Translations under genes and position numbers: made by a program
Shown here: in pieces, positions 34,621 through 43,467 of the stretch
Layout of the letters: each line of letters begins with the position of its first letter
Numbering within the stretch: position 1 is the stretch's first letter
The notes under the pieces: generated by a model
The model's database searches: none
Told to the model about the DNA's origin: nothing
What the model saw: only the letters and a program-made list of their open reading frames with translations
NCBI GenBank assembly: GCA_003151815.1
Contig: PLYN01000009.1
Location: 1-51,871, forward strand
Source of the DNA: Bacteroidota bacterium
GTDB taxonomy: Bacteria > Bacteroidota > Bacteroidia > 2-12-FULL-35-15
Length of the DNA: 51,871 bases
Direction of reading: 5' to 3'

Positions 34621-35391
34621 TCAACACCCAAACACATCAATTGAATTTTGAGTAGTAATGCTGGCAACCTCTTCCACACTTATTTTTTTGATCTCTGCAA
34701 TTTTTTTGGCTATCAATAATAAATGATCCGGCTCGTTTCGCTTGCCTCTATAAGGTTCAGGAGTCAGGTAGGGCGCATCCGTTTCTAAAACTATATGTTT
34801 CAGATCAATTGCTTTCACTACTTTATCCAAGCCTGAATTTTTAAATGTTACCACACCTCCAATGCCCAATTTTAAATTTCCGGTTGCGATAGCTTGTTCT
34901 GCTTGTTTCACTGTTCCGCTGAAGCAATGAAAAATTCCTTGTGGTGCACCGGTTTTAAATTCATTAATAATCTCCATCACTTCATTAAACGAATCACGTG
35001 AATGAATGATATATGGCAGTTTATATTGTCGGGCTAATTGTATTTGTGTTCTGAAAGCATCCTGTTGTTGTTCAAAAAAAGTTTTATCCCAATACAGATC
35101 AATTCCAATTTCACCGATGGCAACAAACTTTCGTTTGCCTAACCAATGTTTCACTACTTTTAATTCCTTTTGATAAGTGGAATTTACCGAACAAGGGTGC
35201 AGGCCCATCATCGCGAAACAATTATCAGGAAATTGTTTTTCCACTTGAAACATTAAAGGAATAGATTCATCATCCACGTTGGGCATAAAAAATCGTGTAA
35301 TGCCATTGTCAATGGCTTTTTGAATCAACAGTGTTCTGTCGGGATCGAAATCTTTTGAATAAAGATGGGTATGTGTGTCGGTTAAAATCAT
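34621..35391 (-). CDS. tatD: TatD-family metal-dependent hydrolase
   Basis: This 256-residue protein has all the metal-binding motifs of TatD nucleases: DTHTHLY at the N-terminus, GLHP, the Glu in GEIGIDLYWD, the His in IIHSRD, HCFSG, and the Asp in LETDAPYLTP. It is a TIM-barrel hydrolase acting as a DNase in the cytoplasm (3'-5' exonuclease activity is described for relatives). The stop codon abuts the repeat before ansA. It is co-oriented with bioD, which lies 19 bases upstream. Confidence 0.94.
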   Translation of the reverse strand: MILTDTHTHLYSKDFDPDRTLLIQKAIDNGITRFFMPNVDDESIPLMFQVEKQFPDNCFAMMGLHPCSVNSTYQKELKVVKHWLGKRKFVAIGEIGIDLYWDKTFFEQQQDAFRTQIQLARQYKLPYIIHSRDSFNEVMEIINEFKTGAPQGIFHCFSGTVKQAEQAIATGNLKLGIGGVVTFKNSGLDKVVKAIDLKHIVLETDAPYLTPEPYRGKRNEPDHLLLIAKKIAEIKKISVEEVASITTQNSIDVFGC

Positions 35392-35410
35392 TGGTTTAAA
35401 TTTTTAAAAT

Positions 35411-36019
35411 TCAAATTTGCACTAATTCTTTATATTTTAAAATGATGTTTTTGTCAATTGTTTTTTCTTCTTCAATGTTTAGCAAACATTTTAATCCGGT
35501 ATGTTTCAAAATATATTCTTCGGATGATTTAGCAGATTTTCCATTGAATACAATCCCCGCAACCGGAATGTTTCTGCTCCTTAGCGCGTTAACCGACAAA
35601 AGTGTATGGTTAATGCTTCCAAGGTAATTGTTTGCAACAAGAATAACTTCTGCTTTCATTTTTTCTATCAGATCAATTATAAGGCATTCATCATTTATAG
35701 GAACCATCACTCCTCCGGCACCTTCTATAATCAGTGTATTGGAAGTTTCGGGTAAAATAATATCTTTCAAATTCATTTTTATTTTATCTATTTCTGCTGC
35801 CGCATTTGGCGACATAGCCTGTGATAAACGAAAACTTTCAGAGTGGATAACAGATTTAGAATTGCTTATCAAAGAACGAACTTTCATCGCATCTGTATTG
35901 TCCAAATCACCTGCCTGAATAGGTTTCCAGTAATCAGCATGTAAGGCTTCCACCAAAATAGCAGAAGCAATTGTTTTGCCTACATCAGTTCCTATACCGG
36001 TTACAAAAAATCGTTTCAT
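35411..36019 (-). CDS. bioD: dethiobiotin synthetase BioD
   Basis: This 202-residue P-loop enzyme closes the ureido ring of biotin, using ATP and CO2 on 7,8-diaminopelargonic acid. The opening FFVTGIGTDVGKTIASA is the modified P-loop of BioD, WKPIQAGD is the substrate-binding Lys, and LIIEGAGGVMVPIND matches the magnesium-binding segment. No other biotin gene is in the window, so the pathway is split across the genome. The next 208 bases upstream contain no gene that I can see. Confidence 0.93.
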   Translation of the reverse strand: MKRFFVTGIGTDVGKTIASAILVEALHADYWKPIQAGDLDNTDAMKVRSLISNSKSVIHSESFRLSQAMSPNAAAEIDKIKMNLKDIILPETSNTLIIEGAGGVMVPINDECLIIDLIEKMKAEVILVANNYLGSINHTLLSVNALRSRNIPVAGIVFNGKSAKSSEEYILKHTGLKCLLNIEEEKTIDKNIILKYKELVQI

Positions 36020-36227
36020 GTGCTTGGTTTTTTGTTCGCGCTAATTATGCAAATCTACACAGAATCGTTTGTATTTTTTTGCGTATTCAGCCTGAGAAAA
36101 GTTTTCAATTCTTCTTTCTCCTGTATACAAATTTATAAAATTTGAGGATAGTTCGATGATTCAATTTAATTGAAGGGATAATTTCAGGTAACGATGTAAT
36201 TGCTGAAACAGACCTATCGGAATAATT

Positions 36228-38969
36228 TTAGCGTTCAATAGGAACACCGATTATGAAGGCGTCTTTAAATCCTTTTTCAATCATTGCATTTTTAAGATCA
36301 ATGGCTTCATCGTGCGTTGAAAAATCTCCAATAGTATAAACCGTAAAACCACTGTTATCTTTTAAATTTTTTATTCCTGTGGAGCCAATTTCTAATAGTT
36401 CATCCGCCAATTCTGACGGCACCTCTTTTTTAAATGCGCCAAGTTGCACCATGTAAGAAATTTTAGAGTCAGGATTTGCAGGCGCAGTAGTTTTACCGGA
36501 ATCTGTTGTTTTGGATGATGAAGTTACTAATCTATCCATCGGAGTTATTGGTGCATCAATAGGTAAAGTGATAATGAAGGCATCTTTGAATCCTTTTTCA
36601 ATCATTTTATTTTTAAGATCAATCGCTTCATCATGAGTTGGACAATTACCTACTGCATAAACTGTAAAATCTTTTTTATTTTGTAAATTTTTTATTCCTT
36701 TCGCGCCAATTTCAATAAATTTATTTGCAGATTCCACTGGTATCAATTCTTTAAAAGCTCCAATTTGTATACGATATGAACTATTTGTCGGTAATGAATC
36801 CAGAATTTTTGGTTTTATTGCTGCAATTGAAAAGGCAGAATTTTTCGTTACCGCTGTATCGGGAGATAATTTCTCCCGAATAGCTGTTGAGTCTTTAGCA
36901 ACAGGAGTAGCTGAAGTAACGGGTATTACAGGTAAAGGAGATGCGATAGAATCCTCTGCTAATGATGAAACAGCCATAGTATCAGATGTTTTCGTCACAG
37001 CCGGGGCAGCAGGCTGATCTATTATTTTTGATTGGGGCACTGATTGTTTTTTTTGTTTCACCTGAACAGCAGTTGCATCTATAGAAACTGCAACAACCTT
37101 GGCGTTATTATATCCTTTTTTAACCATTTCCATTTTAAGGTTAATGGCTTCATCGCGATTTGAAAAATCACCAACAGTATAAACTGTGTTACCCTTATTA
37201 TCTTTAAAGTTTTTTATTCCCTTATCGGCAACTTTTAAAAATTTATTAGCATTTTCTAATGGTCTTCTCTCTTTAAATACGCCAAGCTGAACACGATACG
37301 ATTTTTCTTCAGATGATTTAACCAGTGCAATTGGCTTTATCGGTGCAGCGTTGCGTGAAGTATCTGCTTTTAGATCGGAAACAGATTCTAATGATGATTT
37401 TACCGAACCCTTTGGAACCTCAGCATAAACAGGCTTAACGGTCATTGTTGGCTTAGGAGCAGATAAAATCTTCTCCTCTATTTCTGAGCCAAATGAAACA
37501 TTTTTAAATTTTTCGGTTATTGCCTTTGTTGAATCTTCGGTTACCAAAGCATTTGTTTTGGCTAACCCGTTGGAGACGGAAGTATCTTTTACACTCGGTG
37601 AAACCGGCTCTGCCAAACTCGTCCGAGTAATTATCGAATCAATAATAGTTATATTTGTTATATTCACAATGGATCTTGTGGTATCTTTTATTACTACCGA
37701 ACCCGGCATCAATATTTTTCCGGACATAGCTGATGTATCAGGAGTAATGAACGTTTCAGGTACAACCGTTTTGGCTGAGTCTTTTATTCCCGGCGAATTT
37801 TGGATGACCGTTTTAACAGGAATAAATATGGTATCATGAATGAGAATATAAGTGGGTTTTTGAACAATGGATTTCGCAGAATCGTTTACTGTAGGCAAAA
37901 CCGGCATTAATGATTTAGCCGTATCCATTGGAACAACTGCTGAATCAGGAAGAATAATAAGAGTGGCAACCATATCCACATTTGATCTTCTCTTCATTGG
38001 AGTATAAATAAACGACACCTCCATACCTCTGTTACCATATTGTTTCAAGTAATAAGTATTGATATCATAACTAACCCTGACGTTATAGGTTTTATATTTT
38101 AAACCAAGGTGAATAACAATGGCATCATTCCTTCTCCATGCGAAGCCAAGCATGGGTTGATAATCGGTACAACGTATTTTATCATAAACCATTGCTCCAA
38201 TATTCAGTTCACTTGCCTTTGCCTGGTTCATATACATAAATTGAGGCAATACGCTGATCGCTTCGTTGATCGTGTAAAAACATCCACCATGCAGTGTAAA
38301 GCGCATAGGAGTCTGACTGTTTATATCAGTGATGGATTGATTGGGTTGAGTAAGATGATAAATGGAGAATCCGCCGAAAGGAGAATATTTTTTATTCTTG
38401 TCAATGAACCGGTAATAAACTCCCATGTTCATATCAAAATGAAAGGTACTTTGCCTGCTGAAATTTTCACCACTGGGTAAATTAGCATCAAAGCCACTGG
38501 GAGACGAGGAGGAATATTGTGAGTCATAAACAAAATTTCCGTTGTTAAAACTTTTCTGCAAAAGCCCCGCTTGCAATCCTACTGATATATTGTGGCGATC
38601 GAAACCGGCACCATCTTTATGCGTTACTTTATAAGCCCCTGACAGCATGCAGTTAAGGGTGTTTAATGAACTGTTTATGCTATTATTATTAATAATAAAT
38701 TCACCGAAAGAAAATTTGTTGTTATACGGTTTATCAAATCCGGCAGCAAATATTCTATTTGATCTTCCAAGGTAATTGCCTTTTTGCTCACGGTAATTTA
38801 AGTTGAAGCGATAATTCCAATCCTCATTTAAACGTAAGCCTGTTAAGGCAGGATTCAGATAAAGTGGATTGGCATCAAATTGCGACAAGTGAAAATCCTG
38901 AGCCGAAATTTTCGTTGCAAAAAGTGTGATACTGATTGTGGCAATGGATATGTATGATCGTATGTTCAA
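36228..38969 (-). CDS. PorP/SprF-family protein with three C-terminal SPOR domains
   Basis: This 913-residue protein begins with a signal peptide (IRSYISIATISITLFATKISA, cleavage before QDFHLSQFD) and the PorP/SprF outer-membrane barrel (about residues 24-330), which opens with FDANPLYLNPALTG. A linker of about 220 residues rich in Ser, Thr, Pro and Val follows. Three SPOR-like domains come next, near residues 555-632, 731-808 and 839-913, each starting YRVQLG/YRIQIG/YMVQLG and carrying a GFKDA-type end. SPOR domains bind denuded peptidoglycan, so this protein may anchor a surface partner to the wall. The usual family length is about 300 residues, so the extension is unusual. It is 10 bases downstream of the PKD gene and probably in its operon. 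Confidence 0.85.
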   Translation of the reverse strand: MNIRSYISIATISITLFATKISAQDFHLSQFDANPLYLNPALTGLRLNEDWNYRFNLNYREQKGNYLGRSNRIFAAGFDKPYNNKFSFGEFIINNNSINSSLNTLNCMLSGAYKVTHKDGAGFDRHNISVGLQAGLLQKSFNNGNFVYDSQYSSSSPSGFDANLPSGENFSRQSTFHFDMNMGVYYRFIDKNKKYSPFGGFSIYHLTQPNQSITDINSQTPMRFTLHGGCFYTINEAISVLPQFMYMNQAKASELNIGAMVYDKIRCTDYQPMLGFAWRRNDAIVIHLGLKYKTYNVRVSYDINTYYLKQYGNRGMEVSFIYTPMKRRSNVDMVATLIILPDSAVVPMDTAKSLMPVLPTVNDSAKSIVQKPTYILIHDTIFIPVKTVIQNSPGIKDSAKTVVPETFITPDTSAMSGKILMPGSVVIKDTTRSIVNITNITIIDSIITRTSLAEPVSPSVKDTSVSNGLAKTNALVTEDSTKAITEKFKNVSFGSEIEEKILSAPKPTMTVKPVYAEVPKGSVKSSLESVSDLKADTSRNAAPIKPIALVKSSEEKSYRVQLGVFKERRPLENANKFLKVADKGIKNFKDNKGNTVYTVGDFSNRDEAINLKMEMVKKGYNNAKVVAVSIDATAVQVKQKKQSVPQSKIIDQPAAPAVTKTSDTMAVSSLAEDSIASPLPVIPVTSATPVAKDSTAIREKLSPDTAVTKNSAFSIAAIKPKILDSLPTNSSYRIQIGAFKELIPVESANKFIEIGAKGIKNLQNKKDFTVYAVGNCPTHDEAIDLKNKMIEKGFKDAFIITLPIDAPITPMDRLVTSSSKTTDSGKTTAPANPDSKISYMVQLGAFKKEVPSELADELLEIGSTGIKNLKDNSGFTVYTIGDFSTHDEAIDLKNAMIEKGFKDAFIIGVPIER

Positions 38970-38979
38970 AGTCCTGTAT

Positions 38980-40995
38980 TTAGCGGATAAGATTTACAAC
39001 TCCATGCATACTGATGGTTTCATTATCAACTGTTTTTCCTTTTACTGTGTATTCATATATTCCTACTCCCTGAGGAGCGCCATTGTAATTGCCATCCCAT
39101 CCATCACTTTGTGCGTTGGATAAGAATAACAAGTTTCCCCATTCGTTATAAATGCGTAATTCCAGCTCTTTAACAGGACCTCCTCTTACTCTTAAAACAT
39201 CATTCACATTGTCGCCATTTGGTGTAAAAGCTTGAGGAATGGCTATAATATTGGGATTATCAACTGTTATTGTATCGCAATAGTTGCTGGAACACCCGTT
39301 GGAATTCAGTCCCGACAAGCATACAGAATAAACACCTGCCTCTGTATAGGTATGTTCAGGGGTTTTGTCGGAGGAATAAATACTGTCGCCAAAGTTCCAG
39401 GTCCAGTTGCTATAACTATTGGAGCGATTTGTAAATTTTACAAGTCCGTCCGGAAGTTTTACCTTGTAAGAGGAGGCAATGAAAGAAGCTGTTACACCGA
39501 AAACATTTATAGATGAAGTTTTTTCCAGAGAGTCGGTACAGCCGGCAGAAGTTGTTACATAATGCTTTACATTGTAAATACCATTGGAAGTGTAGGTATG
39601 CATTATATGTTTTGAGGAAGAAGTATCAATGATGTCGCCAAAATTCCATACATAAGTAGAAGCCGATCCGATAACAGAAGAGTCGTTAAAAGATACTGTA
39701 AGCGGCATACAGCCGGATATTTTATCAATACCGAATTTTACGATGGGTTTATTTTCTATCGTAATCCTATTTGCAATACTGTCGGAACAATTCGCATTGG
39801 ATACTTTTAAGCTTACCATATACGTTCCGGCTTTATTATAAATATAAGAAGGGTTGCGTGTTGTGGTGGTTGTATTTGCATCACCAAAATACCATTTCCA
39901 ATTGGTTATAGGACCTGAAGTAGCTGTAAATGTGGAGCTGTCGTGGAAATTCATAACCTCCCCCACACAGCCATTTGCCTTTTTAAAATAGGCATTAAAT
40001 ATATCCACATTAACATTTCTTTTATATGTTGATATACATCCGGAATCAGATGTTGTTGTTAATGATACCGAATAAACCCCTCCATATACATAGTCGTAGA
40101 TCGGGTTGCGGAGATGGGTGATGCTGTCATCGCCAAAGTTCCACTCCCACTCATTAATACTTCCTGAAGTAATTGTTGAGAGATCCGTAAACACAATATT
40201 ACCTGTTTTGCAATCTGCCAGATAGGTGAAATTTGGAACAGGTGTAGAATTTACCTTGATCGGTCTTCTTGCCGAATCCACACAGCCTAAGCCGGTTGTT
40301 GTAATAAGGGTAACTGTATACGTTGACGCGGTTGTGTAAGTCACAACAGGATTCCTGGAATTAGAAACACTGCCATTACCGAAGTTCCAGAACCAAGCCG
40401 TTATGGTGTCTTTTTTTAAGAAAGAAATGGGCTTAAACGTGTTATCGCCAATACAAGCATTGTAGCGATCAAAATCGATTTTTGGTATATCTATTATTTC
40501 ATACCCGCAGCCATCACCATTCAATAAAGCGAGGCTTACGGAATGAAAATCTTTTTTATTTATTTTATTACAAGCATTCGGGACATTGAAGTGAAAACGA
40601 ACTGCAAACAAAGGTGTATTGTTTTCGATAGGGTGAAAATCATTTATATTTGAAGTACTTGAAGTAAGCCTTAACGTACTATCCGTCGGGTTATAATGAG
40701 CAAATTCCCCTAAATAAGATTTATAGTTTATTACTGAATCGAAGGTAAGTTTCACGTTATCAAATCTGATCGCAAAATCTAACGATACAACAAGGTCGTT
40801 CGACAAAAAATAAACAGGAACATCCACAAAATTGCCTGTTATGTCAGCATTTGCCATATCAAATACTATCTTGTCGGTTGTATCAATTTGCGGAGGCAAC
40901 AGCAAACTCTTTACTGTATAGTTGTTATTCGTATTTCCGGAAACAATAACACTTTCAAATAAAATAATTATTACAATCAATAATCTATTTTTCAT
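38980..40995 (-). CDS. secreted PKD-repeat protein with gliding-type C-terminus
   Basis: This 671-residue protein has a signal peptide (LLIVIIILFESVIVSG), then a beta-rich domain of about 140 residues that resembles a cohesin-like fold. At least five PKD domains follow (about residues 190-580), each with the WNFGD or WKFYFGD core. The C-terminal domain (AFTPNGDNVNDVLRVRGG, then WGNLLF and GWDGNYNG) is the gliding-motility-associated type B sorting domain of type IX secretion. Its neighbour encodes a PorP/SprF barrel, the usual partner of such proteins. It is likely an adhesin or gliding-related surface protein. A long upstream gap lies before it. Confidence 0.9.
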   Translation of the reverse strand: MKNRLLIVIIILFESVIVSGNTNNNYTVKSLLLPPQIDTTDKIVFDMANADITGNFVDVPVYFLSNDLVVSLDFAIRFDNVKLTFDSVINYKSYLGEFAHYNPTDSTLRLTSSTSNINDFHPIENNTPLFAVRFHFNVPNACNKINKKDFHSVSLALLNGDGCGYEIIDIPKIDFDRYNACIGDNTFKPISFLKKDTITAWFWNFGNGSVSNSRNPVVTYTTASTYTVTLITTTGLGCVDSARRPIKVNSTPVPNFTYLADCKTGNIVFTDLSTITSGSINEWEWNFGDDSITHLRNPIYDYVYGGVYSVSLTTTSDSGCISTYKRNVNVDIFNAYFKKANGCVGEVMNFHDSSTFTATSGPITNWKWYFGDANTTTTTRNPSYIYNKAGTYMVSLKVSNANCSDSIANRITIENKPIVKFGIDKISGCMPLTVSFNDSSVIGSASTYVWNFGDIIDTSSSKHIMHTYTSNGIYNVKHYVTTSAGCTDSLEKTSSINVFGVTASFIASSYKVKLPDGLVKFTNRSNSYSNWTWNFGDSIYSSDKTPEHTYTEAGVYSVCLSGLNSNGCSSNYCDTITVDNPNIIAIPQAFTPNGDNVNDVLRVRGGPVKELELRIYNEWGNLLFLSNAQSDGWDGNYNGAPQGVGIYEYTVKGKTVDNETISMHGVVNLIR

Positions 40996-41441
40996 TCTTT
41001 GATTTTTATCTGAAGAAAAACAAACTGGTGAGAATGGCTATAATCACTATGAATGCGCTCAGATAAGGAAGACAAATTTACAACCTAAAGAATGTTGTTT
41101 TTTTAACTCTTACATTATCTTAAAGTTAATTTTAGAACGTTTAAATAAAAAACCGATTCATATTTAACATCAATTTTATAGTGATTTAACATAGCGGTTT
41201 TAAAAAATAAAAAATCACATCTGTTTACTACTATTAAAAAAGTATAATAGCTCAATCATTTTAATTTAGTAGTAGACCAATGTTAAGTATATGTGTGGAT
41301 CAGAAAGCGGATGGACTTCCCGATTGGCTTTTCTGGCAAGAGGAATATTTTATCATTTGCATTATCATTAATAAAGCCGGGATCTCTCAGGAAAGTGGGT
41401 TAACGAAGGATTGGGTATTGAATGGAATCTCATTTAATAAT
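40996..41441. other. AT-rich spacer, no gene seen
   Basis: This 446-base stretch is AT-rich and holds the promoter region of the PKD gene (reading left) and of no obvious rightward gene. An open frame from 41280 has no ribosome-binding site and runs through the terminator hairpin into the antisense strand of the next gene, so I do not accept it. I see no RNA gene. Confidence 0.5.
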
Positions 41442-41471
41442 AAAAGAGGCGCTTTACATAGCGCCTCTTTT
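41442..41471 (-). terminator. bidirectional-looking terminator hairpin
   Basis: AAAAGAGGCGCT at 41442-41453 and AGCGCCTCTTTT at 41460-41471 form a perfect 12-bp stem with a 6-base loop. Read on the minus strand it follows the stop of the gene at 41473 and is trailed by TTTTATTATT, the normal form of an intrinsic terminator. Confidence 0.85.
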
Positions 41472-41472
41472 A

Positions 41473-41838
41473 TTATGCATGTACTTTTTCTTCGATTGCT
41501 TCGGATTCTACTACTAATTCAGGTAATGAACCCGAAAGTTTTTGAGATAAATCTATCCCATGAACCTCCTTCGCTTGGCTTACAAACCATTTTGTAAACT
41601 CGTCTTTTCCTTGTCCGAATTTTTCAAAAGCAGCTTGGGGGTTTTTACCTTCGAGTGTCACAATGATCACATCTCCCATCGGAGTTGATTGAAAAAAGGT
41701 GCGTTCACGAACACCAAGTGTCTTCCTTGATTCATTGAATTCTTTTTTGTGAGTTGTTTTTAAATCTTTGGAAAATTTTTTCCATTGTTCTGTTTTGCCG
41801 GCAAGTATAGGAATTGCCATTGCTAATAACTTTGTCAT
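41473..41838 (-). CDS. small uncharacterised protein (EthD/dimeric ferredoxin-like fold suspected)
   Basis: This 121-residue protein resembles a one-domain alpha-beta protein of the dimeric alpha/beta barrel type. The segments LLAMAIPILAGKTEQWKKF, RERTFFQSTPMGDVIIVTLEG and FEKFGQGKDEFTKWFVSQAKEVHG are the ones I use to suggest this. No catalytic motif is visible and the family name is uncertain. It stands alone with its own terminator. Confidence 0.6.
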   Translation of the reverse strand: MTKLLAMAIPILAGKTEQWKKFSKDLKTTHKKEFNESRKTLGVRERTFFQSTPMGDVIIVTLEGKNPQAAFEKFGQGKDEFTKWFVSQAKEVHGIDLSQKLSGSLPELVVESEAIEEKVHA

Positions 41839-42093
41839 TTTTTTTATTGTTTAAGATTGTTAGAAATATTTTTTTTGTTTGACAAATGTATTTTCAAGAT
41901 GCAATGAATGAAATGATGTTGTTTAATAATTGGGGTGATTGTTGGCAGGTATGAATAAGCACAACTGAATGTTCCTCAGTAAACATAAGGCGTTAAACTT
42001 AAGGTTGTTGAATGGAATAATATTGAGTATCATTGTAGCTAATGGTAGAAAGCCATATTGAAAAATTAAATATTTATAATTAGGATTGGTAAT

Positions 42094-43278
42094 ATGAAAA
42101 AAATTTCACTTCTCTTTTTATTTTTCATTCAATTTTTATTAATTGGAAAAAGCAATAGTACCACCGTAAATACTTCAGATAAAATCCTTTTAGATAAAGT
42201 AATTCATGAATGGTCGGATGCTCATAATAATTTTGGGTTTACAAAATTTAACGAGCTATATGCATCTGATGTTATGTTTTATTGCAAACAGCTAAAGAAA
42301 AATGAATGTGTCGCTATAAAGCAAAAGTTATTGAATCCTAATAAAGTGTTTATTCAAAGTATTATTTCAGGCATTATATATGTTCAATATCCTAACAATG
42401 TAATCTTTGCTTCATTCACTAAACAGGTAGAAACAAGTATTAAAAAGAACTGGTATCCATCCTATTTATTATTGTTTAAGCAAGATGGCAAATACTTAAT
42501 TGTAGGTGAAAGTGATAAAATAACGGATAAAAATTTGAAATTCAAATTAGATGTAAATAATTTAATCTTACCTGTTTCAAGTATAAAGCCATCTAATATT
42601 AAACCTACAAAAGAAGCAGAAAGTAGATTTTTCTATTTTCCATTCGCATTTCTATTTTTGTTGGGAGTAATGATATACTTTTTACGAAGGAAGAAAAATG
42701 AATCACAATCAAAAATAGTAGTAGAAAAAAAGCTACCTATAATAAATAAGGCCGTTAAAGAGGAAGAAATAATACCTCCGTCGCTGAAAGAATCAATTAC
42801 AAAAGTGCCAACAAAAAACATTAATGAAGATAAGGGGTTGCTATTCGAAAAATATATTGTTACAAAATTTAAACCAGACTACTTCAAACTTTTAGAATGG
42901 ACAGGAGATAAGTATGAGTATGATAAAGGAATTTTTGCGGAATCAAATAACTATCCTGATTTGTTATATGAATTTAAATTAAAAGATTTTTCTCGAAAAT
43001 TTGCAGTTGAGTGTAAATTCAGAAATAATTTCACTAATGGTGGTGTTGAATTTAAAGAAACTCAACTTAATCATTACAAGAAATATGCATTGGAAAACGG
43101 TATTGAAGTTTATATGGTATTTGGAATAGGCGGTAACCCAGAAGACCCGGAAGATCTTTATTTAATGCCACTTTCCAAAATAGTATCATACAAAATAAAT
43201 ATAAATACGATAAGTGAGTATAGTAGAGCGAAAGGAACTGATTTTTTTTATGACAAGACAATTCCAAAACTTAAGTAA
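42094..43278 (+). CDS. membrane-anchored PD-(D/E)XK nuclease-like protein
   Basis: This 394-residue protein has three parts. A signal peptide (KKISLLFLFFIQFLLIG) leads into a periplasmic domain of about 110 residues that resembles the NTF2/SnoaL type. A transmembrane helix (about residues 180-198, FPFAFLFLLGVMIYFL) follows, and then a cytoplasmic domain from about residue 240. That domain carries Asp289 (NYPDLLYEF) and Glu306-Cys-Lys308 (FAVECKF), the PD-(D/E)XK core, and ends with an AEC-like segment FGIGGNPEDPEDLYLMP. A nuclease fold facing the cytoplasm with a periplasmic sensor-like domain is unusual. The family is not recognised. It stands between repeats and is not in an operon. Confidence 0.7.
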   Translation: MKKISLLFLFFIQFLLIGKSNSTTVNTSDKILLDKVIHEWSDAHNNFGFTKFNELYASDVMFYCKQLKKNECVAIKQKLLNPNKVFIQSIISGIIYVQYPNNVIFASFTKQVETSIKKNWYPSYLLLFKQDGKYLIVGESDKITDKNLKFKLDVNNLILPVSSIKPSNIKPTKEAESRFFYFPFAFLFLLGVMIYFLRRKKNESQSKIVVEKKLPIINKAVKEEEIIPPSLKESITKVPTKNINEDKGLLFEKYIVTKFKPDYFKLLEWTGDKYEYDKGIFAESNNYPDLLYEFKLKDFSRKFAVECKFRNNFTNGGVEFKETQLNHYKKYALENGIEVYMVFGIGGNPEDPEDLYLMPLSKIVSYKININTISEYSRAKGTDFFYDKTIPKLK

Positions 43279-43299
43279 TTTACTCCTTCACCCGCGTTC

Positions 43300-43403
43300 G
43301 GCGGAATGTTCAATAACTTAACTAAATAAAATACGGAGCAGTGTTCAGCGTTGAGTCCCCTGCTCGGCGGAATGTTCAATAACTAAATAAAAACACGGAG
43401 CAG
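43300..43403. repeat. two imperfect direct repeats
   Basis: GGCGGAATGTTCAATAACT at 43300 and 43366, each followed by an AAATAAA stretch and ending ACGGAGCAG (43300-43341 and 43366-43403), form two copies of about 40 bases separated by 24 bases. The first has five extra bases. They lie between the membrane nuclease and the GH44-like gene. Confidence 0.7.
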
Positions 43404-43405
43404 CT

Positions 43406-43455
43406 AAGCGGCATTTGTAATGCCGCTTGCAACACAGCAGAATTTGTAATTCTGC
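43406..43455. repeat. tandem hairpins with the same loop
   Basis: AAGCGGCATT-TGT-AATGCCGCTT (43406-43428) and GCAGAATT-TGT-AATTCTGC (43437-43455) are perfect stem-loops that share the loop TTTGTAA. They lie 13 bases before the stop codon of the GH44-like gene on the minus strand and could end its transcript, but the double-hairpin form suggests a dispersed repeat family. Confidence 0.65.
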
Positions 43456-43467
43456 ACACAATACATC

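Noticed and set aside
34536-34679. N-terminal extension of the asparaginase
   Set aside because: The extension would encode intergenic repeats and overlap tatD; the family begins at the ATG at 34535.
41280-41597. Open frame of 105 codons on the plus strand
   Set aside because: It runs through the terminator hairpin at 41442-41471 and then antisense to the gene at 41473-41838, so it is not a likely gene.
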